64,000 nt of DNA from Hippasteria phrygiana. Lineage: Eukaryota; Echinodermata; Asteroidea; Valvatida; Goniasteridae. The stretch lies in NCBI GenBank assembly GCA_037893225.1, contig JAZGUH010000328.1:1-64000 (forward strand), written 5' to 3'. Numbering within the stretch: position 1 is the stretch's first letter; each line of letters starts with the position of its first letter. The notes below the pieces were generated by a model. That model searched no databases. It saw only the letters and a program-made list of their open reading frames with translations, and had not been told where the DNA came from. Shown here piece after piece: positions 51,944-61,392 of this stretch. The translations under genes and the position numbers were made by a program.

Positions 51944-52337
51944 AGTTGATTAACAAATATGTTCCATCCAAAGAAATAAATGGCAAGCATAAGGCTCCTT
52001 GGTTTACAAGTCATCATAAGACATTATGTAGAAAAAAGGAAAGATACTACATTAAAGCTAAATGTAAAGGTGGACCACACTGGTAAGCATATTTCAAGGT
52101 TAAACGTGAAGTGGAAAGAGAGCTTCGTAAAGCACGACGTAACTACATAAACAATATTGCTTCATCAGAAGATCCAAAGCGTTTTTGGAAATTTATCAAG
52201 TCTAATAGGAAAGATAACATTGGAATTCCAGCTCTTCAAGTAGAAAAAAAACCATAACAGATGATTTCGATAAGGCATCAGCTCTCGGCAATCATTTTCA
52301 AAGTGTTTTTACCAGAGATGATGGAGAAGTACCTCAT
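51944..52337 (+). pseudogene. LINE linker between endonuclease and reverse transcriptase
   Basis: Conserved LINE linker residues can be followed in switching frames: APWFTSHHKTLCRKKERYY, then EVERELRKARRNYINNIASS, DPKRFWKFIKS, and DKASALGNHFQSVFT. A TAA interrupts the frame near 52,084, and a frameshift lies at the A-run near 52,245. The last piece is in frame with the reverse transcriptase below. Confidence 0.75.
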
Positions 52338-53893
52338 ATGCTACCTAGTCCATATCCTGACATGTCTGATATTGTGATTGACCAGGTGGGAGTTTGGAAA
52401 CTACTGAATAATATCAATATTAACAAAGCTGGTGGTCCAGATAATATTCCAAATAGGGCAATCAAATTAGCTGCAGAAGAGTTAACACCAATGATAACCT
52501 TCATCTTCCAACAATCAGTAAACCTAGGTGAATTGCCAGAGGATTGGCGTTGTGCCAACATTACACCAATCTTCAAAAAAGGTTCTAAACATAACCCAGC
52601 AAATTATAGACCGGTGTCCTTAACCTCCGTGAGCTGTAAACTACTAGAACACATATTTGACAGTCAAATAATGTCTCATTTGAGTCAGCATGACATTTTG
52701 TTAAATTGTCAGCATGCCTTCAGAAAAAGACGTTCTTGTGAAACACAACTCATCACAACAATTCATGACTTGGCCTCAAATCACAACATGGGTAATGCAA
52801 CAGATATTGCGGTGCTGGATTTCAGTAAAGCGTTTGACGTGGTACCACATCGTAATTTGCTGCTGAAGCTCAACTATTATGGAATTCGTAACAAAAATCT
52901 AGAATGGATAAAGGCGATGCTTACTATTAGAGACATCAACGTGTCGTAGTGAATGGCCAAAAATCGGAATGGGAACCTGTCCTTAGCGGTGTCCCACAAG
53001 GAACGGTCATGGGTCCACACCTCTTCATCATGTTCATAAACGATCTCTCTATCAATGTTAGCTCCACGATCCGCCTTTTTGCTGATGATTGTATGATGTA
53101 TAGAACAATCCTGTCCAAAGCAGATGAAGAAGCATTCCATTCGGATTTAAATAAATTGGAGTCATGGGCAAGTACCTGGGGTATGAAGTTTAATGCAACA
53201 AAATGCAAAGTGATGCGAATCTCCCATAAAAGGAATCCTGGTCACCCATCATATACTCTGTCAGGAGTATCTTTGGACGAGGTTGCCTCTGTGCAATATC
53301 TGGGCATCCACCTTCAAAATAATTTGAAATGGGATATACAGACCCAATACGCTGCTGGAAAAGCAACTAAGATCCTGAACTTCATCATTAGAAATTTCAG
53401 CTCAACATCAAAGGAAGTCAAAGAGAAATTATATAAAACATTAGTCAGACCCCATCTTCAATACGCCTCGGCAGCATGGCATCCTGGATCGATGAAAAAT
53501 AAGGAACAATTAGAGAAAGTACAGAGACGGGCAGCAAGGTTCGTCACAAGTAATTATAGGAAAAGGGAAAGTGTCACAGGCATGATCAAGCAGCTCAGAT
53601 GGTACTCCATTGAGGAAATGAGACAACACACTCGCCTCATCACATTGTATAAGATTCTAAAGAACGAGTTGGCTATTAACAAGGATGAATATTGTAAACC
53701 TAAACCACCAAGAGCTAGACGGGGCCACAACAAACAATTAATGTTACATAACCCAGTTAATACCAAAATCATGCAACAGTCCTTCTTTCCCGAATCAATC
53801 GATATGTGGAACACATTATCTCATCCAATCATTTGTGCAACATCTACAACCAAACTCCAATCATTAATCAGCGGGGTAAATCAGTTATATTAA
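52338..53893 (+). pseudogene. LINE reverse transcriptase domain
   Basis: Non-LTR reverse transcriptase motifs occur in order: KAGGPDNIPNRAIK, LPEDWRCANITPIFKKGS, NYRPVSLTSV, VLDFSKAFDVVPH (motif A), then after a frameshift near 52,930 SGVPQGTVMGPHLF (motif B), LFADDCMMY (motif C with the catalytic Asp pair) and VQYLGIHL. The C-terminal part (YKTLVRPHLQYASAAWHP, VQRRAARFV, SFFPESIDMWN) ends at a normal stop (53891-53893). Only the one frameshift separates the two halves (stop at 52947-52949). These motifs and the C-terminal Cys-less tail fit CR1/L2-type elements. Confidence 0.92.
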
Positions 53894-53959
53894 GCAGTGC
53901 ACCACCCTCATCAAGCCTCCAGTTATACTCCCATGAGGATGTTTTGAGGAGGTATGATC

Positions 53960-53980
53960 TACAAGGTACAAGGTACAAGG
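53960..53980 (+). repeat. (TACAAGG)3 LINE 3' tail
   Basis: Three exact heptamer repeats end the LINE. They lie only 43 bases from the edge of the next exon (54024). Confidence 0.8.
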
Positions 53981-54023
53981 AATAAGTTCAATCTTTGAAT
54001 CAGGAGCTGGGATGTAATCTGAC

Positions 54024-54185
54024 CTGTATCTCAGCCTTCTGATGGTCAACCTCCATCCTCATCCTCTCCAGTTCTTCCTCCAGCATGTGTACATTGTCTG
54101 CCTCCTTCCGTTTCCTCTCCTCTGCCTTGGCCATACGCCACAGCTCCGTGTTGGTCTGTAGGTCCGAGTGCTGGCTACGCATGTC
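54024..54185 (-). CDS. Coiled-coil protein gene, internal exon
   Basis: A 162-nt, 54-codon exon is bounded on the minus strand by a GGGATAG acceptor and a GTCAGATT donor. It encodes DMRSQHSDLQTNTELWRMAK, then an Arg/Lys/Glu-rich helix (EERKRKEADNVHMLEEELER) ending in DHQKAEIQ. Charged heptads throughout indicate coiled coil. Its donor is 44 bp from the LINE tail, so the intron splice site narrowly escaped the insertion. Phase 0 on both sides. Confidence 0.82.
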
Positions 54186-55398
54186 CTATCCCGTCAAGAC
54201 AAGATCATATCATCAATGAAACAATCAATGGTCATAAATCAAATTGACGTATGCTACAAAGAAAAAGCACATGCTTAATAGTATATGTGTCCCCCCAAAC
54301 AGGTAACCCATAAACGAAGGGGAAAATATGATAAACCCATGTATATAATGACCAGGGGTAATAAGATTTCCATTGATATTTTGATGCATATCTCTGGCCA
54401 TGCCTCACTGACTTCCATTGTTGTGACAATGGTCTGTAAAAACCTTCTTGGGCCAGATTGTGAAATCAATTACCAATTGTTAGCTTGGCCTGGGCATGAT
54501 GATGGTTAGGTTGGGTTGTGAATTAAGTTATTGTGTTAGGTCATTCAGTGTTTCCACGAGTTTAATCATTTTTTTCTTCATGGTTTAACAAGTACAATGT
54601 CCCTTGATCCGACTCGATTGTCTTGTGTGGACGTGCTCATAATGTTTTACACCAAACTGTCCCATGTAAATCAGTGATGCATGACCAGAGAAATGCTTAC
54701 AAGACAACAATGATAAGCTTATTGTCCTCCTTTATGATAAAATCATAATGGTCACTATGTAAATAATGTAGGTTGGTCATAGTTTCCCTTTGTTTGTGGG
54801 TTACCTTGTATAAGTATATGTTACCTTGTATGGGACACCCTGTATAAATGTTTCTGCGCTAGGAGATATTGGGCATCATTATCAGTTGTGCCTTTCTCTA
54901 AGCCAATTCAAGGTAGACCTTTAAAAATGACTAGCAAATTCTTGTAATTATAGTCCCTTTTCCATTTTATTTATATCGAAAGAAGCAACAAGTAGATGCT
55001 AGACCAGAAAAGCAAATATTTGTAGCATTCAGCAGATGATTTGAAGTATTTTTGTATAGTTTGTAAGAATCAAATTTCTCCTTCCTGACTGTGTGAGCCT
55101 ATGCAATAACTTTGAACCATAACAAATCTGCAGGAAAAAAAGTCTTTTGCAGAGTATCATCATGTAATATGCAAACAACTTGGTAAAGCTAGAATGATTT
55201 AGTTCTAGGAATGTCTGAGTTTGCAAACTATTCACATGTATATTTTCATGAATTCATAATCTCAACTACATACAAACTGCATTTTTGTGCAATGGTAAAA
55301 TTTTAAATTCAACGATGAACAGCGAAACTAAAATCCACACACATTGCAAACAACCATCTTTAGGATGGACGAATAGAAATTAGAGGAATGCAACGGAC
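54186..55398 (-). other. Intron of the coiled-coil gene
   Basis: AT-rich intron sequence. The left half contains the inverted-repeat element at 54287-54838. In 54,839-55,398 I see no further repeat pair, exon or RNA gene. Confidence 0.6.
54287..54838. mobile_element. MITE-like element with GTGTCCC ends
   Basis: The ends GTGTCCC (54287) and GGGACAC (54838) are followed inward by longer imperfect inverted homology: AGGTAACCCATAAACGAAGG on the left pairs with a GTTTGTGGGTTACC region near 54,800. The right end is identical to a solo motif at 40951-40970. It is non-coding and the target duplication is unclear, so the superfamily is left open. Confidence 0.6.
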
Positions 55399-55533
55399 CT
55401 CTTTTTCCCTCTTCTGTCGATCCTGCAACTCTTTCAGCCCTCGCTTGACCTCCTTGAGATTCTCACTTGACCTGTTCCTTGAGTTCATGAATGTCCGTCA
55501 CCCGGGACTTGGTCTCAGCCTCGGTCGCTTTGC
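55399..55533 (-). CDS. Coiled-coil protein gene, internal exon with a frameshift
   Basis: A CTTTTGGCAG acceptor and a GTCCGTTGC donor bound 135 nt on the minus strand. The first 22 complete codons read KATEAETKSRVTDIHELKEQ-VK and then meet TGA. Skipping the single base at plus position 55465 restores ENLKEVKRGLKELQDRQKRE-KE up to the donor, in phase with the next exon. Both halves are coiled coil, so the exon looks genuine with one extra base. It may be a real null allele, a sequencing error, or evidence that the gene is decaying. Confidence 0.7.
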
Positions 55534-55890
55534 CTGCCAAAAGAGGGCCAATGGTAAGAACAGAATGTACAAGCTGACCTCGAAAATACAGGAAGAAACA
55601 AGGGGGAGAAGCTGCAAAATGAGACTTATTGAACGATAGTTATAAGCCCTTGTGTCAAGTTTCCTGCCATTTTTGAATGTTTTTTAATAGACTGAACTTG
55701 TCCAGCTCACTCCACTGCGGGTGTGGCTCAATGCAGCCACCATAAAAATCACTCACTAGCTGGGGTACTGGTGGCCGACACTGGGGCAGCTGCCAGTATC
55801 ACGTGATGCTAATCAAATGGTCTTAATTGTGTAACCCTGACTTACACGTGTAAGCTATACGAAAGCACCCATTATATACTCAAGACATAC

Positions 55891-55987
55891 CACTCTCAGC
55901 CATCTTGGTGTAGTCCATAATTTTGAGTTGTAGATCATCCTTCAGGTTATCCACCAGCTTACGTCGCTCCTTGTACTCATGTTGAAG
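55891..55987 (-). CDS. Coiled-coil protein gene, internal exon
   Basis: On the minus strand a TCCTCCTTCAG acceptor precedes 97 nt encoding LQHEYKERRKLVDNLKDDLQ and LKIMDYTKMAES plus one base, and a strong GTATGT donor follows. The leftover G joins the GC that opens the next exon to form a Gly codon, so the phases agree. The sequence is helical and highly charged with heptad spacing. No known domain beyond coiled coil is recognised. Confidence 0.8.
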
Positions 55988-56176
55988 CTGAAGGAGGAAG
56001 AATATTAGTATAGATTAAGATACGGTGACCAAGGTTGGATTATATCACTCAAACTCTTTCTGAGAATAATCCTATTATTTGTTTTTCCGTTTTGTTTCTC
56101 TTAAATATAATGCTGTGTGCACCAAGGATGTGTTTTTTTATCATCAAAGCTACTTGCTTTTTTCAACGAGCTCTCA

Positions 56177-56275
56177 GAAAGCACTGAGCATACAGTGCTT
56201 CATGCAAAAATCTCCATTTTAATTTACTTTATCCCAAACACAAATTCCATCTTCACACTGATTATGTGGTACCCA
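56177..56275. repeat. Duplicated intron segment, copy A
   Basis: GAAAGCACTGAGCATACAGTGCTTCATG followed by a TAATTTACTTTATCCC block resembles 60037-60150, which has the same blocks with a longer spacer. Both copies lie in one intron, one on each side of the nested transposon stack. Confidence 0.55.
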
Positions 56276-56340
56276 CTGCTGCATTGGATTCGAATCGGCC
56301 AGCCGACCCCGGCAGGCTCGGTGGTCGAGTGGTTAAGACG

Positions 56341-58730
56341 CAGTGTTGTAACCAAGTCATTTTTTCTCAAGTCAAGTCAAGTTGCAAGTCAAATTTCCCA
56401 AGTCAAGTCAAGTTGCAAGTCAAATTTCCCAAGTCAAGTCAAGTCACAAGTCAAATTTTCAATTTTGTTCAAGTCAAGTACCGTAATTTCCGGAATATAG
56501 GCCGCGCGGAGTATAAGCCGCATCACGCAAAAATCTACAAATTAAGATTTAAAGTTGGCGTATTAGCCGCACCGGCGTATAAACCGACCACAAAAGTCAT
56601 CGTGCTGCATAGCGCTCGTATGTAAAATGGTTCCACTATCGAAATCACATGCAATCCTAAAGTGTAAGCAGCGCAAGAACAAGATAGGCGGAAAGAAAAG
56701 GCGAGTTTTGGTTCAATATCGACGTCATCTTACCTGACTTCAATTTAAGTGTCTGGTTCCCGCTATGATATTCTTATTGAAAACGCAATTATCGAGAGTC
56801 GGCAAACAGACAAAGCAATCCCACTGGTGGTATACGAGTATCTGTGGACAGCGCCCTCATTCGACGCGCGCGGAGCCCAATAAACTTTCATAAGTCCTCG
56901 AAATTACCAATTTTGACGGGCTGGATGAGCGTCCTGGCTGGGTGGGCCGCGCGGCAGTTAATTTTTGTTTGACGGGGCGGGGGGAATAAAAAAAACAATG
57001 ACAACTTTAACCACTAATCTGAGCTCAACAGTCACCAATTGACCAGTGAAATAATAAACAACATGGATTACACAACGATAAAACAGACAAAAACGAACAG
57101 ACGCACCACACGATTTGTGAGGTGTGAACGGTACTTATGGTACATTTGCAAGTCTATTCGGTCCCTCTAGATTGGTTTCCTTTATTTCCAACAAGTGAGT
57201 AGAGCGAACGTAAACGGCATCTTATTTCCATCACTGCCTGAACTTTTAAATTGTATAGTCATGGAGGAAACATGGCCCGTGCCGGGCATGCTGCGCGACG
57301 GCATGAGTGGTTTTACCGTGCGATGCGTTGCCGCCATCTTCACCGGCCACGTTGCGTTCACGCCCCGCACGGGCCATGCGGGAGATCACGGTGCGCTATA
57401 TCGCTGGCGGAAAAAGCGTCAACGTTGTCTATCTCCTTTTCCAAGTCACCCAGTAAAAATAAGTTTGGTTCCGTGGGGCAGAAATGAGTTACATGTATAT
57501 CATGATTCATGTCATTCTTGCACTTAATAGCCGACTTGTCGAGTTCAATTTGTCTGGAACGTTTTAATAATTTAAGCGATGCAAGGCACAATTGTCGAAT
57601 AAATCGCAAACAGAAAACGCTTCGGTTTCCACGTGTCCGAGTCATCGCAGCACACATGCACACTGTGCACGATCGTTTGCACGTGGGAGTTCGTTGTGTT
57701 AAGTTGAACAGGCAACGCTACTCCCTCTGGACCATCGCCAAACCGCACACATGGCTTAGCCGGCTTTGGGGGTTCAATCGGGTTACTGTAGTAAGAGCTA
57801 CCTGGCTAAAGCTAGCCGCGGATTCGGCTGCGGATTCAGAGCTTGTTTTTTTGGCTGTGACTGGTTCCCGCCCCAGTGAGAAAGAAGAAAAATAATGCAC
57901 GGACGGGAACCAGTCTGCTTGGGAATCAAGGTTTTGTGAAGGTTTTTACATGGGCGCACGTGCCGTGCGGGCTCTAGCGCGATCGCTCATCACGCGCACG
58001 GGCAATTACCAGCGCGATCGAAAAGCGCCGTTTTGTAGGATCCGGCAACGGTTTGGTACTAAAAAAATTGAGCAATTTGAGGGCTTGGTTCGGCAAGAAG
58101 GGCACAACGGCCAAAGTATTAATGTAGCACAGCACGACTGGCCGTGAATAGTGCATTTTTACAAGGGGCATCACGGCAACTAAGCCTTAGGGCATCGACG
58201 GCAGTGGCCGTCGTGAATTTCGAACCTTGTGTGACTGATTTTATTCTCCAAACGTTGCCATATAAGCCGCCCGGAGTATAAGCCACAAGGACATTTTTCA
58301 GCGTGAGAATCAACGTATAAGCCGCGGCCTATATTCCGGAAATTACGGTACCAAGTCTCGAGTAAATTGTTAGTAAATAAATATTCCAATGACAAAATGA
58401 CAATGCATAGGCTAGCTAGCACGCATGCACTGTACAAAATCAACCTGGTGTGCCATTGCGACAATTCTCCATGCAGCTCGGCCAGCGCTGCGGCCCTGCA
58501 TACGTACTGGACACCCAGCTTGCTATATATGCGCTATAGGCTTGTTTTTTAACTGATACCTGTATGTTTGTGTTTATTTTAACAGAAGTATTAATGTCAG
58601 CAAGTCAAATTTATTCAAGTCAAGTCGAGTCACAAGTCATGTTCTTTCAAGTCAAGTTAGGTCTCAAGTCAAAACAATTGCGACTCGAGTCCGATTCAAG
58701 TCAGGTCAGCAAGTCAAGTCAACAAGACTG
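56341..58730. mobile_element. AAGTC-repeat hAT element (interrupted)
   Basis: The ends are CAGTGTTGTAACCAAGTC on the left and, inverted on the right, CAGTCTTGTTGACTTGAC. They are flanked by TTAAGACG (56333-56340) and TTAAGACA (58731-58738), an 8-bp TSD with one mismatch. Both subterminal regions are arrays of AAGTC units (56,363-56,478 and 58,592-58,725). Without the nested 1.9-kb TIR element the host element is only about 0.5 kb, so it is a non-autonomous hAT MITE. It sits inside the tRNA-derived SINE. Confidence 0.85.
56481..58348. mobile_element. TA-flanked TIR transposon nested in the hAT
   Basis: The inverted ends (CCGTAATTTCCGGAATATAG and on through GCCGCG) match perfectly over 28 bases when the flanking TA is counted (56479-56506 versus 58323-58350). 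Related GTATAAGCCGC motifs repeat inside both ends. The target duplication is TA (or GTAC if the element is taken to start one base further in). The 1.87-kb interior is CpG-rich and has several short hairpins (for example 57859-57915), but I recognise no transposase, so it is non-autonomous. The TA duplication suggests a Tc1/mariner/pogo-like mover. This is inference. Confidence 0.8.
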
Positions 58731-58812
58731 TTAAGACATCTGCACTAGTAAGCAATAGGTTATGGGTTCGACTCCCACCCGAGTAAGCCTGTGAAATTTT
58801 CACAGACTCTTG

Positions 58813-60035
58813 AGGCCTTTTCACACTACGAAAAATCTCGGTGTTGGACCCGGGACCGACCCGTGTTGACTAGACTGACCTTTTCACACTGCAACATTTC
58901 AACACGGCACTGACCCGTGTAGAGCGCTCAACCCGGGTTGAAACTCAACCCTGCTCGGGAGGTGGGTTGAGAGCTCTCGACCCGTGTAGAGAAGTTGGAC
59001 CCGTGTTGAAAGTCGTAGTGTGAACGTCTCCGTGTTGAGTTCGACCCGTGTAACCGTGGATCGGAGTGTGCGTGCAGAGCACCACATACTAGGCTGTTCG
59101 ATATGACGATATTTGCCGATGTTTCGGTATTATGTTGCTTTTTCAGTTTTTGCAGCGTTTATGGTTTTTCCAAGTGTGTATACGTTAAGTGTGGATTAGT
59201 CTAGATTACCTTGCGCGAAATTATTTCCAATAAATTTGACGGCAGAATAGTACATAACGTATGTAGGAATAAAAAAAATACATTCAGTACTAAATGTGTC
59301 GTTTCTTTAATCGTTTTAAACCCCGACATCACTTATCCGACATATCCGCGCCGTATGTAGCGCACATTGCGTGCATGCGTATTTCATCGTTAGTGTATAG
59401 TCTTGGTCAAATGCAAACAACCGCACTGAACGCTACCATATTATTCCCAGTGTACAATGTACGTACATGCAGCTAACATTTTGCGAACTTCGTCTCGAGA
59501 AAAGGCTACTAAGGTATGAGGGGGCCGGGGTTATTGCTCAATATGGGGAACCCCAAAAGTGCATCTGCGCGTGCGCGTTGCTTTGTTGCAAACAGCTGGC
59601 CTTGGCCGCCGGTCAAGTACAGAGTACACGGTTCCTTCCTCCATGGTTCATGCTACTTTCATGAGATTCTTTTACCTCCGATATGTCGTAGAAAATGGGC
59701 CCTAAATCAGACAAAAGACCGACATGGAGTGAGGAGGATTTGGGCTGACAGCTCCATCCAAAGCCAGCTCGGCAGAACGACCAGAATGCAGTATGGGGGA
59801 TTTTCCGATTTGACCCGTGTTGAACGGCCGGCTGTGTGTGTAGTGTGAAACGATCGCACAATACACGGGTCGAAACATTACACGTGTAGCAAAAATGCTG
59901 GCGCTGCGTTGAGTAGTGTGAAAAGTCAGCGTAATTGACCCGTGTTGAAATTTTAAGAAGTCTACACGGGTCGAACCCGTGTCGGACCCGTGTAGATTTC
60001 AACACGGGTCGAACGTACATAGTGTGAAAAGGCCT
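58813..60035. mobile_element. AGGCCTTTTCACACTA TIR element with ACCCGTGT repeats
   Basis: AGGCCTTTTCACACTA at 58813-58828 is matched inverted at 60020-60035. Both terminal thirds are dense in ACCCGTGTTGA/ACCCGTGTAGA units and their complements. Second copies of the terminal TTTTCACACT motif lie just inside each end (near 58,880 and 59,927). There is no clear target duplication and no recognised transposase in the 1.2 kb. The element ends the right part of the SINE. Its superfamily is not assigned. Confidence 0.7.
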
Positions 60036-60036
60036 A

Positions 60037-60150
60037 TAGAAAGCACAGAGTATATACAGTGCTTCATACATTATGTCGGGAAAGGGCAACAAAAGTCCTC
60101 TGCTAATTTACATCATCCCCAATGCACATTCCACCTTTACACATTCTACT
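60037..60150. repeat. Duplicated intron segment, copy B
   Basis: Related to 56177-56275: shared AGAAAGCAC...ACAGTGCTTCAT and TAATTTAC...ATCCC...CACATTCCA-type blocks, with extra sequence between them. It abuts the right end of the preceding TIR element and nearly reaches the donor of the exon at 60168. Confidence 0.55.
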
Positions 60151-60167
60151 TGTAGTCTCCCTTCTAC

Positions 60168-60248
60168 CTGATCTTTCTCCTTCTGCATGTACAACACCCT
60201 CTCCTGGATCTCTTTATTTCCTCTCCTCAAGCTGTCTGCCATCACCCA
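60168..60248 (-). CDS. Coiled-coil protein gene, most 5' exon seen
   Basis: The minus-strand exon reads WVMADSLRRGNKEIQERVLY and MQKEKDQ up to a GTAGAAGG donor, in phase 0 with the next exon. Two acceptors are possible: ATTTTGCAG at 60249, or GTGGACAG twelve bases earlier, which would add GILQ in the same frame (exon to 60260). The latter has the better pyrimidine tract. The sequence continues the charged coiled coil. No earlier exon was found in the remaining 3.7 kb, so the 5' part of the gene probably lies outside the window. Confidence 0.65.
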
Positions 60249-60803
60249 CTGCAAAATACCCTGTCCACAAAAAATAATCAATTTTACTGTTTCATTCAAT
60301 ACTACATAAGTTATCAGTGTACCTCTGAGGAAAACCTAAACAAAAAAAATCTACATCACCACTTCTATCAAGATCTGATGCTGAAATATTAGCATGCTGC
60401 TCAAACTCTTCAAAGTTCACAGAAATCAAAATAGGAAAAACAATATCAATGGTTCTGATACCTTAAGTGAAAATGCCAAAATCTTGCATGCGTTGTCACA
60501 AGGCCTGTTAAGTAATTCTGGCACTCGTAATGCAACACTTCTGCCACCAAAGTCATATAGAGTCGTTTTATACAGAGAGTTTTTAGCATTGGGAGTAACA
60601 GTGTACAATTAAAAAAACAACTTTCCTTTGAGATGTTTAGAACCGATTGCTTGAATTTATCTTTATTTTTAGAACAATGCGTAATTGATTGAAGTAACCG
60701 TGGTAAAGTTTTAGGAAGCGGAACAAATGCCATGCGTATCACTGCATATTATCTGTCATTTAATATCTTTTTACACCTTAAATTTTACAAAATACTGTAT
60801 GAT

Positions 60804-61338
60804 CGGGGCTCGGACAACTCGACCGTTGGCCGACTCGACTCGAGACAACTCGATCGTTGAGACAACTCGATCGTTGAGACAACTCGACCGTTTTTTGGTC
60901 AAATGGGAAGACAAGTCGTCCGTTGAGACAAGTCGTCCGTTGAGACAAGTCGACTCGTAGATAGGGGAATTGGTTGTGGAAGGAACGGCACGGGGTGACT
61001 GGGTTGATGGGCCGGACAGCGCTGTCGTTTTGGACGGGGCTAGCTGGGGTACACATTCTGAACCATTCTAAACCATTCTGGGCCACGCGCGTGCACACGC
61101 AAATACCTAAACATTAACGGGCAACCTGTGTTGAAAATACCACGCGCTCTGTTAGCTACATTATGTACAACGCATCGCACGGTCGAGTTTTCTCCATGTC
61201 AAAGTCGACTTGTCTCAACGGACGACTTGGTAAATGGTCGAGTTATCTGAACGGTCGAGTTGTCTGAACGGTCGAGTTGTCTGAACGGTCGAGTTGTCTC
61301 GAGTCGAGTTGGCCAACGGTCGAGTTGTCCGACATCCG
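60804..61338. mobile_element. 535-bp TIR element with ACTCGACCGTT repeats
   Basis: TATGAT flanks both sides (60798-60803 and 61339-61344). Past a few divergent terminal bases the inverted ends share CGGACAACTCGACCGTTGG and continue for about 40 bases with one mismatch. Each end then repeats GAGACAACTCGAYCGTT-type units three or more times. There is no coding region of note. A 6-bp duplication fits none of the commonest superfamilies (TA, TTAA, 8 bp), so the element is unclassified. Confidence 0.78.
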
Positions 61339-61345
61339 TATGATA

Positions 61346-61392
61346 AACTTACCCCATAGCATGATTCAAGTTATCTATCCATGGGGTAAGTT
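61346..61392. repeat. Hairpin with 12-bp arms
   Basis: AACTTACCCCAT at 61346-61357 pairs perfectly with ATGGGGTAAGTT at 61381-61392 around a 23-base loop, next to the TIR element. It may be a remnant of another small repeat. Confidence 0.7.

Larger units (their letters stand above)
48450..53980 (+). mobile_element. CR1-like non-LTR retrotransposon (decayed, hAT-interrupted)
   Basis: A LINE lies in an intron, antisense to the coiled-coil gene. It encodes in order a short N-terminal segment ending in a 2A-like peptide, a PHD-type zinc finger, an apurinic-like endonuclease and a reverse transcriptase. The 3' end is marked by three TACAAGG repeats (53960-53980), a short microsatellite tail of the kind CR1/L2 elements carry. 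The 5' limit is inferred: T-rich sequence from about 48,450 continues on both sides of a hAT element (48585-50244), which appears to sit in the LINE 5' region. Frameshifts lie near 50,750, 51,930, 52,245 and 52,930, with in-frame stops at 51107 and about 52,084. This copy is dead. Confidence 0.88.
56311..58812 (+). mobile_element. tRNA-derived SINE, split by a nested hAT element
   Basis: A perfect pol III A box (TGGTCGAGTGG, 56322-56332) lies left of the hAT element and a perfect B box (GGTTCGACTCC, 58765-58775) lies right of it. Removing the hAT and one TSD copy brings the boxes 34 bp apart, as in tRNAs. GCTCGG on the left can pair with CCGAG after the B box to form an acceptor-like stem, and the T-arm forms around TTCGACT. 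No T-run terminator follows, and the sequence goes on into CTGTGAAATTTTCACAG, so a SINE is likelier than a functional tRNA gene. Its 3' end is interrupted by the element at 58813. Confidence 0.75.

Noticed and set aside
57195..57895. CpG-rich open frames of 110 and 128 residues
   Set aside because: They lie inside the TA-flanked element without a recognisable transposase or host domain. High GC content alone lengthens open frames here.
56315..58785. Functional tRNA gene split by an intron
   Set aside because: A 2.4-kb transposon with a TSD separates the boxes, the T stem has a mismatch, and no pol III terminator follows. A tRNA-derived SINE explains it better.
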